Shown piece after piece: positions 36,717 to 46,270 of a stretch of DNA of 64,000 nt. The stretch spans positions 1-64,000 of the forward strand of contig CAVOHV010000011.1 of NCBI GenBank assembly GCA_963695805.1, read 5' to 3'. Positions within the stretch are counted from its first letter, which is position 1. Every line of letters starts with the position of its first letter. The position numbers and the translations under genes are program-made. The stretch comes from DASUPK01 sp963695805 (lineage in GTDB: Bacteria; Actinomycetota; Thermoleophilia; Solirubrobacterales; 70-9). The notes under the pieces are model-generated. The model was not told where the DNA came from, made no database searches, and saw only the letters and a list, made by a program, of their open reading frames with translations.

Positions 36717-37619
36717 ATGAAGTGGAAGCCGGGCAAGCGCAGCGGCGACATCGAGGATCGGCGCGGCGAGGGAGGCGGGCTCGGTGGCGGTGGCATGCCG
36801 ATCCCGATGGGCCGCCTCGGCGGCGGTGGGATCGGGACCCTGATCGTCCTGGCCATCGTCTATTTCCTCTTCATCCAGGGCGGGGGTGGGGGCGGCGGTT
36901 TCAACGTCCCCGACCCGACCAGCTCCTTCCCACAGGTGCCGCAGAGCGGGACAGGGAACGACTCCGTGCCCGGAAGCCCGAGCGAGGAGAAGGAAGTCCA
37001 GTTCGTCGATTTCGTCCAGGGTGACGCGCAGGACTTCTGGACGCAGCAGTTCCAGGGCGCCGGGAGGCCTTACCAGCGCGCGAAGGTGGTGCTCTTCAGC
37101 AACCAGGTGCGATCCGGCTGCGGGCTTGCCAGCTCAGCGACCGGGCCGTTCTACTGTCCGCTCGACCAGAGGGTCTATCTCGACCTCGGCTTCTTCAACG
37201 AGCTCAACCAGCGGTTCAAGGCTCCCGGCGATTTCGCCCAGGCCTACGTGATCGCCCACGAGCTCGGCCACCACGTCCAGCAGCAGCTCGGCATCGAGCA
37301 GCAGGTCCGGCAGCAGAGCCAATCCAATCCGGACGACGCCAACGAGCTCTCAGTGCGGCTGGAGCTGCAGGCCGACTGCCTCGCCGGCGTCTGGGCCCGC
37401 TCGACCTACGACCGCGGCATCCTCGAGAGCGGCGACCTCCAGGAGGGACTGACCGCGGCGGCGGCGGTCGGGGACGACCGGATCCAGCAGCAGACACAGG
37501 GAAGGATCGACCCGGAGTCCTTCACCCACGGCACCTCGGAGCAGCGCGACCACTGGCTGCAGACCGGCTTCGACTCGGGCAGGCTCGAGGCCTGCGACAC
37601 CTTCTCGGGGGATATCTAA
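36717..37619 (+). CDS. YpfJ-type neutral zinc metallopeptidase
   Basis: A 300-residue membrane-anchored protein. A Gly-rich cytoplasmic start and one hydrophobic helix (IGTLIVLAIVYFLFIQ) precede an extracellular domain with the zincin motif VIAHELGHHVQQQLG. The downstream ELQADCLAGVW provides the third ligand. SGCGLASSATGPFYCPLDQ is the conserved family block. Proteolytic activity has been assumed from the motif, but substrates are unknown. It starts 44 bases from the divergent DUF6544 gene. Confidence 0.87.
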   Translation: MKWKPGKRSGDIEDRRGEGGGLGGGGMPIPMGRLGGGGIGTLIVLAIVYFLFIQGGGGGGGFNVPDPTSSFPQVPQSGTGNDSVPGSPSEEKEVQFVDFVQGDAQDFWTQQFQGAGRPYQRAKVVLFSNQVRSGCGLASSATGPFYCPLDQRVYLDLGFFNELNQRFKAPGDFAQAYVIAHELGHHVQQQLGIEQQVRQQSQSNPDDANELSVRLELQADCLAGVWARSTYDRGILESGDLQEGLTAAAAVGDDRIQQQTQGRIDPESFTHGTSEQRDHWLQTGFDSGRLEACDTFSGDI

Positions 37620-37710
37620 CTGCGGTTCTGCTTCTTGCGCTAGCGGCCGGAGGCCCCGTATGTCCCCATCGCCGATCTCCCGGTGCACGCGGTTGGGATA
37701 ATCCGCAGAG

Positions 37711-40700
37711 ATGCGTTGTCCGTCCTGTGGGAACGAGAATCGTGAGGGGGCGCGGTTCTGCGACTCCTGCGGAACCGAGCTGGTTTCGGAGCAGCCCCCG
37801 GCCGAGCTTGATGCGAGGGCGCGCGCCAGCGCGACCCGTGATATGGAGGAGCCGCTGCCCGCCGACGTCCCGACCGAGATCGCCGGCCGCTACCGGGTCA
37901 GGCGATTCCTCGGCCAGGGCGGGCGGAAGCGCGTCTATCTCTCGACCGACACCATCGGCGGGGCCGAGGTCGCCCTGGCGCTCTACGACACGGAGGGGGT
38001 GGGCGCCGGCATCCAGGCTCGCGCGCGCCGGGAGGTGGAGGCGATGAGCAAGCTCGGCGATCACCCGCATGTCGTCCCGGTCCTCGACACGGGTGAGGAC
38101 GACGGCAACCCGTTCATCGTCAGCCGCTACATGCCAGGCGGCGATGTCGAGGGCCTGCTCAGCGCTGCGGGCGGCCATCTCGCGGTCCCGCGCGCCGCCG
38201 AGATCGCCGCTGACGTCACGCGCGCCCTCGAGCACGCGCACGCGCGCGGGATCGTGCACCGCGACCTGAAACCGGCGAATGTCTGGATCGACGACGACGG
38301 CCGCGCCCGGCTCGGCGACTTCGGCCTGGCCACCACCGAGGCCCGCTCGCGAGTGAGCGGCGGCACTCTCGTCGGCACGGTCGCCTATCTCCCGCCCGAG
38401 CAGGCGCTGGGCGAGGCCGCCGGGCCGCGGAGCGACCTCTACTCGCTCGGAGCACTGCTCTACGAGATGCTCACCGGCCAGCCGCCGTTCCCGGGCGACG
38501 ACGCCGTCTCGATCATCAGCCAGCATCTGCACGCCGACCCGGTGCCGCCCTCGCGGCACAACCCCGAGGTCCCCGAGGCGCTCGACCGGGCCGTCCTCGC
38601 CCTGCTCGCCAAGCGCCCGGATGATCGCCCGGCGAACGCCACCGAGGCGCGCGAGCTGACTCTCGGCGCGCTCGAGGAGAAACCGGAGGAGGAAGCCGAG
38701 GCGCGCCCCGCCAACCCCCTGGAGAGCCTGGCGGGCGGTGTCTTCGTCGGCCGCGAGCGCGAGCTCGACCTGCTCCGCGAGGCCGTCGACGGGGCGCTCG
38801 GGGGTCGCGGCTCACTGCAGCTGGTGGTGGGCGAGCCGGGCATCGGCAAGACGAGGGCGGCAGAGGAGCTCGCGACCTACGCCAGTGTGAGCGGCGCCCG
38901 GGTGTACTGGGGCCGCTGCCGCGAGGACGAGGGCGCGCCCGCCTACTGGCCCTGGGTGCAGGCGATCCGCTCCTACGCGCGCGATGCCGACCCGGTCGCC
39001 CTGGCGTGGCAGCTCGGCGGCGGAGCGGCCGAGGTCGCACAGTTGATCCCCGAGGTCGCGGAGAAGCTCGACATCGAGCCGGCCGGCGGGTCCGACAGCG
39101 AGGAGGCACGTTTCCGGCTGTTCGACTCAGTGACCAGCCTGCTGCTCGCTGCGGCGCGCGACCGGCCGTTGGTGATCGTCCTCGATGACCTCCACTGGGC
39201 GGACGAGCCTTCGCTGCTGCTGCTCCGGTTCGCGGCCAGGGAGCTCGCCTCGAGCGGCCTGTTGATCCTCGGGACCTACCGTGACGTCGAGCTCGGCCGC
39301 CACCATCCCCTCGCCCGGGTTCTCGGCGAGATCTCGAGCATCGAGGGGAGCGGGCGGATCCTGCTGCGCGGCCTCGCGGTTGGTGCCGTCGAGCGATACA
39401 TCGAGATGACCTCCGGCGCCCCTTCGCCCCCGGGACTCGCCGAGGCAGTCGAGGAGCAGACCGACGGCAATCCCTTCTTCGTCGGTGAGGTGGTCCGGCT
39501 GCTCGCGAGCGAGGGGAAGCTCACCGGCGGTGGCAGCCTCGCCGAGCTGCAGATCCCACAGGGCGTGCGCGAGGTGATCGGCCGCCGTCTCGACCGCCTC
39601 AGCGACTCGACGAACGAGGCGCTCCGGGTGGCCGCGGTCATCGGACGCGACTTCGACGAGGATCTGGTCGGGCGGGTGGCCAAGCAGCCGCCGGAGGAGC
39701 TGATGAAGGCGGCCAGGGAGGCGATCGCAGAGCGGCTCGTGACCGATCTGGGTGACGGGCGCTTCTCCTTCGCCCACGCGCTTGTTCGCGACACGCTCTA
39801 CGACGAGCTCAGCCCGCCGAAGCGCTCGGCGCTCCACGAGCGCACCGGCCTCGCGATCGAGCAGGTCTGCGGCGGCAACGTCGATGAGCGCCTCGGCGAG
39901 CTCGCCCATCACTTCCTCGAAGCGGCCCCACGCGGCGACCTCGCCAAGGCGATCGACTACGCAAAGCGCGCCGGCGCCCAGGACATGGAGCAACTCGCCT
40001 ACGAGGACGCAGTCGAGGTCTACGACCGGGCCCTCGAGGTGCTCGAGCTGATGGAGCAGCCCGACGAGGCGCTGCGCTGCCGCCTCCTGCTCTCCCTCGG
40101 GGGCGCCGAGGCCAAGTCCGCCCGGGTGGCGGATGCCCGCGCCGCGTTCGAGCGGGCGGCCGAGTCGGCGCGCCGGCTGGACAACACCGACAGCCTGGTC
40201 GGCGCCGCCATCGGCATCGCGCTGTTGAGCGACGCCGGTCGGCTCGACGAGCAACTGCTCGCGCTGCTCGACGAGGCCCTGGAGAGGATCGGGCCGGAGC
40301 GAACCGCGCGACGGGCCGCACTGCTCAGCGCGAAGTCCGCCGAGATGTACTGGGTGGACAACGACGTCCGCGAGTCGGAACGACTGGTCAACGAGGCGAT
40401 CGAGATCGCCCGGGAGATTGATTCGCCTTCCACCCTGGCGGCGGCTCTGACGCGCAAGATCTTCATTCCGGCCGGGCCGGACGCTCCGCAGGTTCGACTG
40501 GCGATCGCCGACGAGATGGTCGAGCTGGGCAATCGCTCCGGCGACCGCGAGGCGGTTGTGCGGGGTCACGCCTACCGGCTCTGGTCCCTGCTCGAGCTCG
40601 GCGACATCCCGGCGGTCGATCGCGAGCTCGAGCTCTACGCGCGGCTGGCTGAAGAACTGCGCATGCCGGAGCACACCTGGCACACCTTCGCGATGCGCGG

Positions 40701-42069
40701 CATGCGTGCCCTGCTAGACGGTGACATGGAGCAGGCCGAACGGCTCGCAGGAGAGGCGAGGCATGCCGGGGATCGAGCGGAGCAGTCGCTGGCACAGCAG
40801 TACTACGGCATCCAGATGATCCAGATCCGCAGCATGCAGGGGCGTGCCGGTGAGCTTCTGCCGGCGGTGCGGGACCTCGCCGAGCGCTTTCCGGGCATCC
40901 CCGCCTGGCGAACCGGCCAGGTCACGCTCGCGGCCAGGGCGGGAGACAACGAGCTGGCCCAGAGGGAGCTCGACCGCTTCGCCGCCGACGACTTCAGCGT
41001 GCTCCCCAAGGACGTCAACTGGTTCGCGGCGATGAGCCTGATCGGCGAGGCGATCGCGATGATCGGCGCCGCCGAGCACGCCGAGCGCGTCTACGAGCTG
41101 CTCCTTCCCTACGAGGGGCTGACGATCGTCGTGGCACGGGCCGCGGCGTGCAACGGCCCAGTGGATCGGGTCCTCGGCCTTCTCGCTCAGGCGATGGGCC
41201 GCCCGGACGACGCCGAGCGGCACCTCGGCGACGCCGTCGAGATCGCCACGCGGATGGGCGACCGCCCGGGGATGGCGCTCAGTGGCCTGGCTCTCGCCGA
41301 GCTGTTGCTCGAGCGGGGACGGGACGACGATCGCGACCACGCCCTGGAGCTCCTCGCCGCGGTGCTCGGCACGGCCCGCGAGATGGGCGCGCGCTGGATC
41401 GCCGACCGCGCCCTGGGGGACCGGCTCGAGGCGCAGGGCCTCGCGGGCGTCGACGTCACGACCTCGATCGACGAGATGGTCTCGGCGCTCGAAGAGGAGC
41501 AGCCCGACATGCGCGCCCACATGGCGCCCGACGGGAGGGTGGCGATCCTGTTCAGCGACATCGAGGACTCGACGGTCCTCACCGAGCGGCTCGGCGATGA
41601 GCGCTGGCTCCAGCTGCTGCGAGAGCACAACGCGATCTTCCGCGAGCTCCTCTCCCGCCACGATGGCTATGAGGTGAAGAGCCAGGGCGACGGGTTCATG
41701 CTCGCCTTCCCCGACCCCTGTGAGGCGCTCGAGTGCGCGATCGAGGTCCAGCGCGCGTTCGCCGAGCGCGAGCGGGACGAATCGAGCGAGCTACTGCGCG
41801 TTCGGATGGGCCTGCACACCGGCGAGGTGATCTCGGAGGAGGGCGACTACTTCGGCAAGAACGTGATCCTCGCCGCCCGGATCGCGGCGCAGGCGCTCGG
41901 GGGCGAGATCCTCGTCTCGGAGGAGCTGCGGCAGTCGGTATCGACCGGCAATGGGAACGGACTCCGCTTCGACGACGGCCGCGAGCTCGAGCTCAAGGGA
42001 CTCGCCGGCAGCCACCGGGTCTATCGCGCCGATTGGGCGGAGTCCGACGCGGCGTCCTCCGTTGCCTGA
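37711..42069 (+). CDS. Zinc ribbon / Ser-Thr kinase / AAA-type ATPase / class III nucleotide cyclase
   Basis: A 1452-residue multidomain signalling protein. Residues 3-21 form a zinc ribbon (CPSCGNENREGARFCDSCG). Residues 60-320 are a Ser/Thr kinase with HRDLKPAN (183-190) and DFGLA (203-207). The usual VAIK lysine is Ala90 (VALAL), while K73 sits in the glycine loop GQGGRKRVY, as in WNK kinases. Residues 345-620 are a STAND/AAA ATPase: Walker A GEPGIGKT (374-381) and Walker B VIVLDDLHWAD near 490. Helical repeats fill about 700-1260. Residues 1275-1445 are a class III cyclase with metal aspartates D1283 and D1327, K1323, and I1386 where Asn is usual. No membrane helix. Confidence 0.88.
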   Translation: MRCPSCGNENREGARFCDSCGTELVSEQPPAELDARARASATRDMEEPLPADVPTEIAGRYRVRRFLGQGGRKRVYLSTDTIGGAEVALALYDTEGVGAGIQARARREVEAMSKLGDHPHVVPVLDTGEDDGNPFIVSRYMPGGDVEGLLSAAGGHLAVPRAAEIAADVTRALEHAHARGIVHRDLKPANVWIDDDGRARLGDFGLATTEARSRVSGGTLVGTVAYLPPEQALGEAAGPRSDLYSLGALLYEMLTGQPPFPGDDAVSIISQHLHADPVPPSRHNPEVPEALDRAVLALLAKRPDDRPANATEARELTLGALEEKPEEEAEARPANPLESLAGGVFVGRERELDLLREAVDGALGGRGSLQLVVGEPGIGKTRAAEELATYASVSGARVYWGRCREDEGAPAYWPWVQAIRSYARDADPVALAWQLGGGAAEVAQLIPEVAEKLDIEPAGGSDSEEARFRLFDSVTSLLLAAARDRPLVIVLDDLHWADEPSLLLLRFAARELASSGLLILGTYRDVELGRHHPLARVLGEISSIEGSGRILLRGLAVGAVERYIEMTSGAPSPPGLAEAVEEQTDGNPFFVGEVVRLLASEGKLTGGGSLAELQIPQGVREVIGRRLDRLSDSTNEALRVAAVIGRDFDEDLVGRVAKQPPEELMKAAREAIAERLVTDLGDGRFSFAHALVRDTLYDELSPPKRSALHERTGLAIEQVCGGNVDERLGELAHHFLEAAPRGDLAKAIDYAKRAGAQDMEQLAYEDAVEVYDRALEVLELMEQPDEALRCRLLLSLGGAEAKSARVADARAAFERAAESARRLDNTDSLVGAAIGIALLSDAGRLDEQLLALLDEALERIGPERTARRAALLSAKSAEMYWVDNDVRESERLVNEAIEIAREIDSPSTLAAALTRKIFIPAGPDAPQVRLAIADEMVELGNRSGDREAVVRGHAYRLWSLLELGDIPAVDRELELYARLAEELRMPEHTWHTFAMRGMRALLDGDMEQAERLAGEARHAGDRAEQSLAQQYYGIQMIQIRSMQGRAGELLPAVRDLAERFPGIPAWRTGQVTLAARAGDNELAQRELDRFAADDFSVLPKDVNWFAAMSLIGEAIAMIGAAEHAERVYELLLPYEGLTIVVARAAACNGPVDRVLGLLAQAMGRPDDAERHLGDAVEIATRMGDRPGMALSGLALAELLLERGRDDDRDHALELLAAVLGTAREMGARWIADRALGDRLEAQGLAGVDVTTSIDEMVSALEEEQPDMRAHMAPDGRVAILFSDIEDSTVLTERLGDERWLQLLREHNAIFRELLSRHDGYEVKSQGDGFMLAFPDPCEALECAIEVQRAFAERERDESSELLRVRMGLHTGEVISEEGDYFGKNVILAARIAAQALGGEILVSEELRQSVSTGNGNGLRFDDGRELELKGLAGSHRVYRADWAESDAASSVA

Positions 42070-42680
42070 GGACGGTTCGCCCGAACCCCTCACCCCGGCC
42101 CAGCACGAGGGTGCCGCGACCACGCTGGCTGAGGCGTTCATCGAGGACCCGGGCTGGCTGTCGATCGGGCCCGGCAGACCGCAGTCCCGGCGGAGGTTCA
42201 TCTATCGGACCTGCCTGGGCGTGATCGGCGTAGCCGACCGCTGGTGCGGGCCCTCCTGGTGCATCTGCGATGAGGGCACTCCCGTGGGCGTACTGGTCGG
42301 CTGCGCTCCCGAGCGCTGGCCACCGCCGCAGCTCCGCACGCTCCTCACCCTCGCACCCGGCCCGATCCTGGCCGGCCCGGCTGTGCTCTCCCGCTCTCTC
42401 CGGGCGGAGCGGCACTTCGAGAAGGCGGAGCCGGACTACGACCACTTCCTCGTCTGGATGTTCGGCATCCGGCCCGCCTACCAGCGCCAGGGCCTCGGCC
42501 GGCGGCTGATGGGCGCGGCCCTCGGTATCGCCGACGACGCCGGGGTGCCCGCCTACCTCTACACCTCCAACTCGGACAACCTCCCCTACTACCGCTCTCA
42601 TGGCTACGAGGTCACCGGGCGAATCCACCCTCCCCGGCGGCGGCCCCAACTGGTTCATGGAGCGGCCCGCCGCCGCGTGA
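42062..42680 (+). pseudogene. GNAT N-acetyltransferase gene with a 1-base insertion
   Basis: A GNAT-fold acetyltransferase of about 205 residues if repaired. The acetyl-CoA loop is FGIRPAYQRQGLGRRLMGAA, and YLYTSNSDNLPYYRSHGYEV is the C-terminal GNAT block. After IHPP the frame shifts near 42630 within a CCCC run; skipping one C gives GGGPNWFMERPAAA and a stop at 42680. The span of 619 bases is 206 codons plus one. The start is probably TTG 42062, overlapping the cyclase gene's end. Acceptor substrate unknown. Confidence 0.65.
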
Positions 42681-42729
42681 CGTCCGATCGGCGCGAATCC
42701 CAGCCTTCCCGCTTAGAGTTGCCCGGCCA

Positions 42730-43530
42730 ATGGAAGGCGCTCCCGCAGTGACGAGAGGACGTCGACTCAGGCTTCCACCTGTCGTCGTGGTTCCTGCCAT
42801 TGCCGCTGTCGCAGTCGCGGTGGCGGCCCTGATCGCGTTGCCGAAGCTGACCGGCGGCTCGGGCTCCGCCTCCGGCAAGCTCGCCTCGGTGAAGGTCGCC
42901 CCGGAGCCCTGGCAGGGTCACGCCAAGCCCGCGTACCGGTCCGAGACGGAGTTGCAGAAGGCGGCTCCCTGGGACACGCCCTCCAAGCGGACGGCGCCCG
43001 GCGCGATCGATCCAAAGACCGGAATGCCCGCGGCCTCGGCCGGCACCAACGGCTCCTACACACCCCCGTCGCCGGCGGAGCGAAAGCGCGTCTACACGGC
43101 AACGCATCCCGTGGGCGGCGTCGAATCCGCCCTTCTGCTGAACCGGACGGCCCTCGCCCCGGTATCGGCCCCCGACCCGATCAGGCAGATGATCAGTGCG
43201 GCGAACCTGATCGTCGGCCAGCCGTACGAATGGGGCGGCGGGCACGGCTCCTTCCAGTCGAAGGGGTACGACTGCTCCGGCGCCGTCAGCTACGCGCTCG
43301 CCGGTGCCGGTCTGCTCCGAGCCCCGCTCACCTCGGGGCAGTTCATGAGCTACGGGATTCCCGGGCCAGGCCGCTGGCTGACCATCTACGCCAATTCCGG
43401 CCACGTCTACGCGGTGATCGCCGGGCTGCGCTGGGACACCGTCGGCGACGCACGCGGATCGGGCCCCCGCTGGCATCCCTTGGACGCCTATCCGGAGGGC
43501 TTCGTCGCCCGGCACCTGCCGGGGCTCTAG
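42730..43530 (+). CDS. Exported NlpC/P60-fold peptidase
   Basis: A 266-residue protein with an N-terminal signal anchor (LPPVVVVPAIAAVAVAVAAL) and a Pro/Thr-rich linker. The C-terminal NlpC/P60-like domain begins near residue 150, with candidate catalytic C182 in SKGYDCSGAVSYAL and H225 in YANSGHVYAVIAG. Such enzymes cut peptidoglycan stem peptides. GQPYEWGGGHGSFQ is the typical lead-in to the Cys. It is outside the cell membrane and probably acts in cell-wall turnover. Confidence 0.82.
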   Translation: MEGAPAVTRGRRLRLPPVVVVPAIAAVAVAVAALIALPKLTGGSGSASGKLASVKVAPEPWQGHAKPAYRSETELQKAAPWDTPSKRTAPGAIDPKTGMPAASAGTNGSYTPPSPAERKRVYTATHPVGGVESALLLNRTALAPVSAPDPIRQMISAANLIVGQPYEWGGGHGSFQSKGYDCSGAVSYALAGAGLLRAPLTSGQFMSYGIPGPGRWLTIYANSGHVYAVIAGLRWDTVGDARGSGPRWHPLDAYPEGFVARHLPGL

Positions 43531-43566
43531 ACCTTCCGCTTAGGCGTTCCTCTCTAGGCTTCCGCG

Positions 43567-46074
43567 ATGCTTTCGGCTCTGCTGGCGGGCGCGCTGATCG
43601 TCGGCGCCTCACTGCTGCTCGGCTCGGCGATCATGGCGATCGCCGGCCTGCCGAGGCATTCCGCCGCCGGCCCCGCAACCGGGATCTCGGCGCTGCTCGT
43701 GATCTGCGGCATCGCGGTCAAGCTGCCGGGGCATGCGTCACGGCGGCGATCGCCGTCGGGCTGGCGCTGGTCGGCTGCTTCGTGGTCTTCGGCCGAACGC
43801 GAGCGCCTACCGGGGCGTTCCGAGTGGGGGCGGTCATCGTGGTCGTCGGCGCCGTGCTCGTCGCCGCCATCCCGTTTGCGACCAGCGGCCGCGTCGGGAT
43901 CCTGGGTCAGGGCCTGGTCAACGACGACATGGCATCGCACCTGCTCTTCACGGAGTGGATCAGCAGCCATGCCGGCCCGACACCCGACCTGATCAAGGAC
44001 GGATACCCGCTCGGGCCTCATGCGATCGTCGCCGCTACGGCCAAGGTGAGCGGGGCGAGCCTGATCGAGGGGTTCGCCGGGCTGACGGGGGCGATCGCGG
44101 TCCTGCTCGCCCTGACCGCCTACGGGGCCCTGCGAGGTGTCCGCGGCGTTGCTCCGGGTGCCGGCGGCGGTCCTGGCCGCGAGCCCGTACCTGGCGGCTG
44201 CCTACCTGGCGCAGGGCGCCTTCAAGGAGCCACTCCTCGGCCTCGCGGTGCTGGGCTTCGCCCTGGCCCTGCCGCCCCTGCGCGCGGTTTGGTCCGGCCG
44301 AACGTCCCGGAGTACCCCTCTCAGCGAGCACTCCGGGACGTTCGCGATTCCCCTCGGGGTGATCGCCGCGGGCACGATCTACAACTACAGCTTCCCCGGC
44401 CTCGCGTGGCTGGTCGGCACCGCCGTGATCTGGATGCTGGTGATCGCGCTGCGGGAGCGGGACCGTACGGCCTCCGTGCTCGCCGGCCTCCGCCTGAGGG
44501 AGCGGTTCCGCGGTGCACGGCCCGCACTCCTGCTCGGCATCGGGATCCCGGTGATCGCCGCCCTGCCCGAGGTCTTCCGCCTCGCGAGCTTCTCGAGCTT
44601 CAAGGCCTTCAACCCATCCGGCACCGGCCCGACCGTCGGGTTCGGCAACCTGCGCCAGCAGCTCAACCCGCTCGAGGCATTCGGAATCTGGCCCTCCGGC
44701 GAGTTCCGGATCACCCCGGCCAACTCGACGACTCCCGAGATCGCCTTCTATCTCGGCGGCCTGCTCGCCCTGGCGGCCTTCGCCTGGGCGACTGGCGCGG
44801 GCGCTCTCGCGGCGGGAGTCCGCTCTGCCCTCGGCTCTGATCGCCTCGGCGCTCTGCTACCTGGCCGCGCTCGCCGTCGGCACTCCGTACACGCAGGCCA
44901 AGGCCCTCGCCATCGCCGCGCCGCTGGTCATGCTGATCACGCTCCGGGGGCTGGTCTCGGCGGACGCGATCGAGGGCGAGGAGTCGGCGGTCCCCGAGGG
45001 TGGTGCGGCCCGGTGGCCGCCCGGCATGCTCCGGCCGTTCCTGCCGGTCGCCGTACCGCTGCTCACGGTGGCCTTCGTGGCCGCGGCAGCGTTCTCGACC
45101 CTGTTGCCGCTCCGCCAGGCGGCGGTCGGACCGGACTACCACCTCCAGGAAATGCTCCTGATGCGTCCCGATCGTGGATGGCCAGAACGTGCTCTTCCTC
45201 GGCCGGGACAACTTCGTGTCCTGGGAGCTGATCGGCTCGGAGGTCTACGCGCCGATCACGAACCACTACGACGTCGAGGAGGTGCCCGCCCTCTACCGCG
45301 CCACCGACCTGAACGCCAAGTTCGACTGGGACAACGTGCCGCCGCCCGTGATGAACCGGTTCGACTGGGTGGTCACGACGAGTGCGGCCATGCAGAGCCA
45401 GGCGCCGGTCGGCTTCAGGCCGCGACTGCGAACCCACGACTTCGTCCTCTGGCATCGCGACCACCCGGTCGGGCAGCGCCGCACCCTGTTCGAGCCGATC
45501 AATCCGGGCGCGCCGCTCGACTGCAGCGACCCGGGCGAGGCGAAGCTCAGGAAGATCGACGGTACGGCGACCGTCTTCACGGTGCAGCCGGTCGTCGGCC
45601 GGGTCTGGCGCCCGAGCCCGGAGCTGACGCAGACCAAGCCCGCCCAGCAGCGGCTCTACCTCACCCCCGGGCGCTGGGACATCTCGATCCAGTACGCGAG
45701 CACGCAGGCGCTGCACGTCACCGGGAGCGGCGGGCCGCTGGCCGCGCCCTTCGACGCCACGCTCCGCACCAACCTGCTCTTCCGCGGGCCCTCGCCGTAC
45801 TACCCGGTCGGAACGCTCGAGGTGAAGCGCCCGGGAGAGGTCGTCTTCGACGTCAGCGTCGACGACCCGCCGCTGGTCGGCCGCCTCCTGCACACCGAGA
45901 GCAAGGCCTACCTGACCGGTCTTGCGGCCACGCGCGCCGACCCGCCGCGCCAGCCCGTGCTCTCGCCGGGCCTGCGGCCGCTACGTGGACTGGTACGAGG
46001 TCGCGCCAGGCACCCCACCGAGCGCGCTCCAGGGCGTGCCGGCCCCGCATCCCCAGCCGGTGGAGGACGACTAG
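43567..46074 (+). pseudogene. Large polytopic membrane protein gene broken by five frameshifts
   Basis: Six consecutive frames together read as one protein of about 835 residues. It starts MLSALLAGALIVGASLLLGS; shifts fall near 43732, 44135, 44820, 45170 and 45965; it ends RYVDWYEVAPGTPPSALQGV and stops at 46074. It has many hydrophobic helices, a conserved-looking IYNYSFPGLAWLVG and a periplasmic C-terminal domain (NVLFLGRDNFVSWELIGSEV). It resembles polytopic glycosyltransferase-type (GT-C) proteins, but no catalytic motif was identified. One 46-bp palindrome (44299-44344) is read through in frame. Confidence 0.6.
44299..44344 (+). repeat. 46-bp palindromic repeat, copy A (inside coding sequence)
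   Basis: It has a perfect 15-bp inverted repeat, CGAACGTCCCGGAGT (44299-44313) against ACTCCGGGACGTTCG (44330-44344), around a 16-base asymmetric loop containing CTCAGCGAGC. It is read in frame as RTSRSTPLSEHSGTF inside the broken membrane protein gene. Of the five copies this has the most perfect arms. Copies D and E share its orientation; B and C are inverted. Confidence 0.9.
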
Positions 46075-46141
46075 TCGTCACCTTCGGCACCTACGGGGGT
46101 GCGGAAGGTGACACGGAGCCGCGCATCACTACGATCGCCGC

Positions 46142-46234
46142 ATGCCCCGCCTCTGGGCCATCAGCCTCGTGATCCTCGTCGTCTGTCTCCTCGCCTCGAT
46201 GGTGATTGCCATCGTCAAGCTGAGCGGCGGATAG
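46142..46234 (+). CDS. 30-residue single-helix membrane peptide
   Basis: ATG 46142 opens MPRLWAISLVILVVCLLASM followed by VIAIVKLSGG and a stop. Almost the whole peptide is one membrane helix with a basic end. It lies 36 bases ahead of a Usp gene and may share its transcript. Too short for a firm call. Confidence 0.4.
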   Translation: MPRLWAISLVILVVCLLASMVIAIVKLSGG

Positions 46235-46270
46235 ACTCCTCCCGCAAATTCCGCCCCAGCAGGAGGATCG

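Noticed and set aside
23842..42069. A chloride-sensing link between the CLC transporter and the WNK-like kinase
   Set aside because: The two genes are 12 kb apart and the WNK chloride-site residues cannot be recognised; the kinase has DFG rather than DLG. Too speculative.
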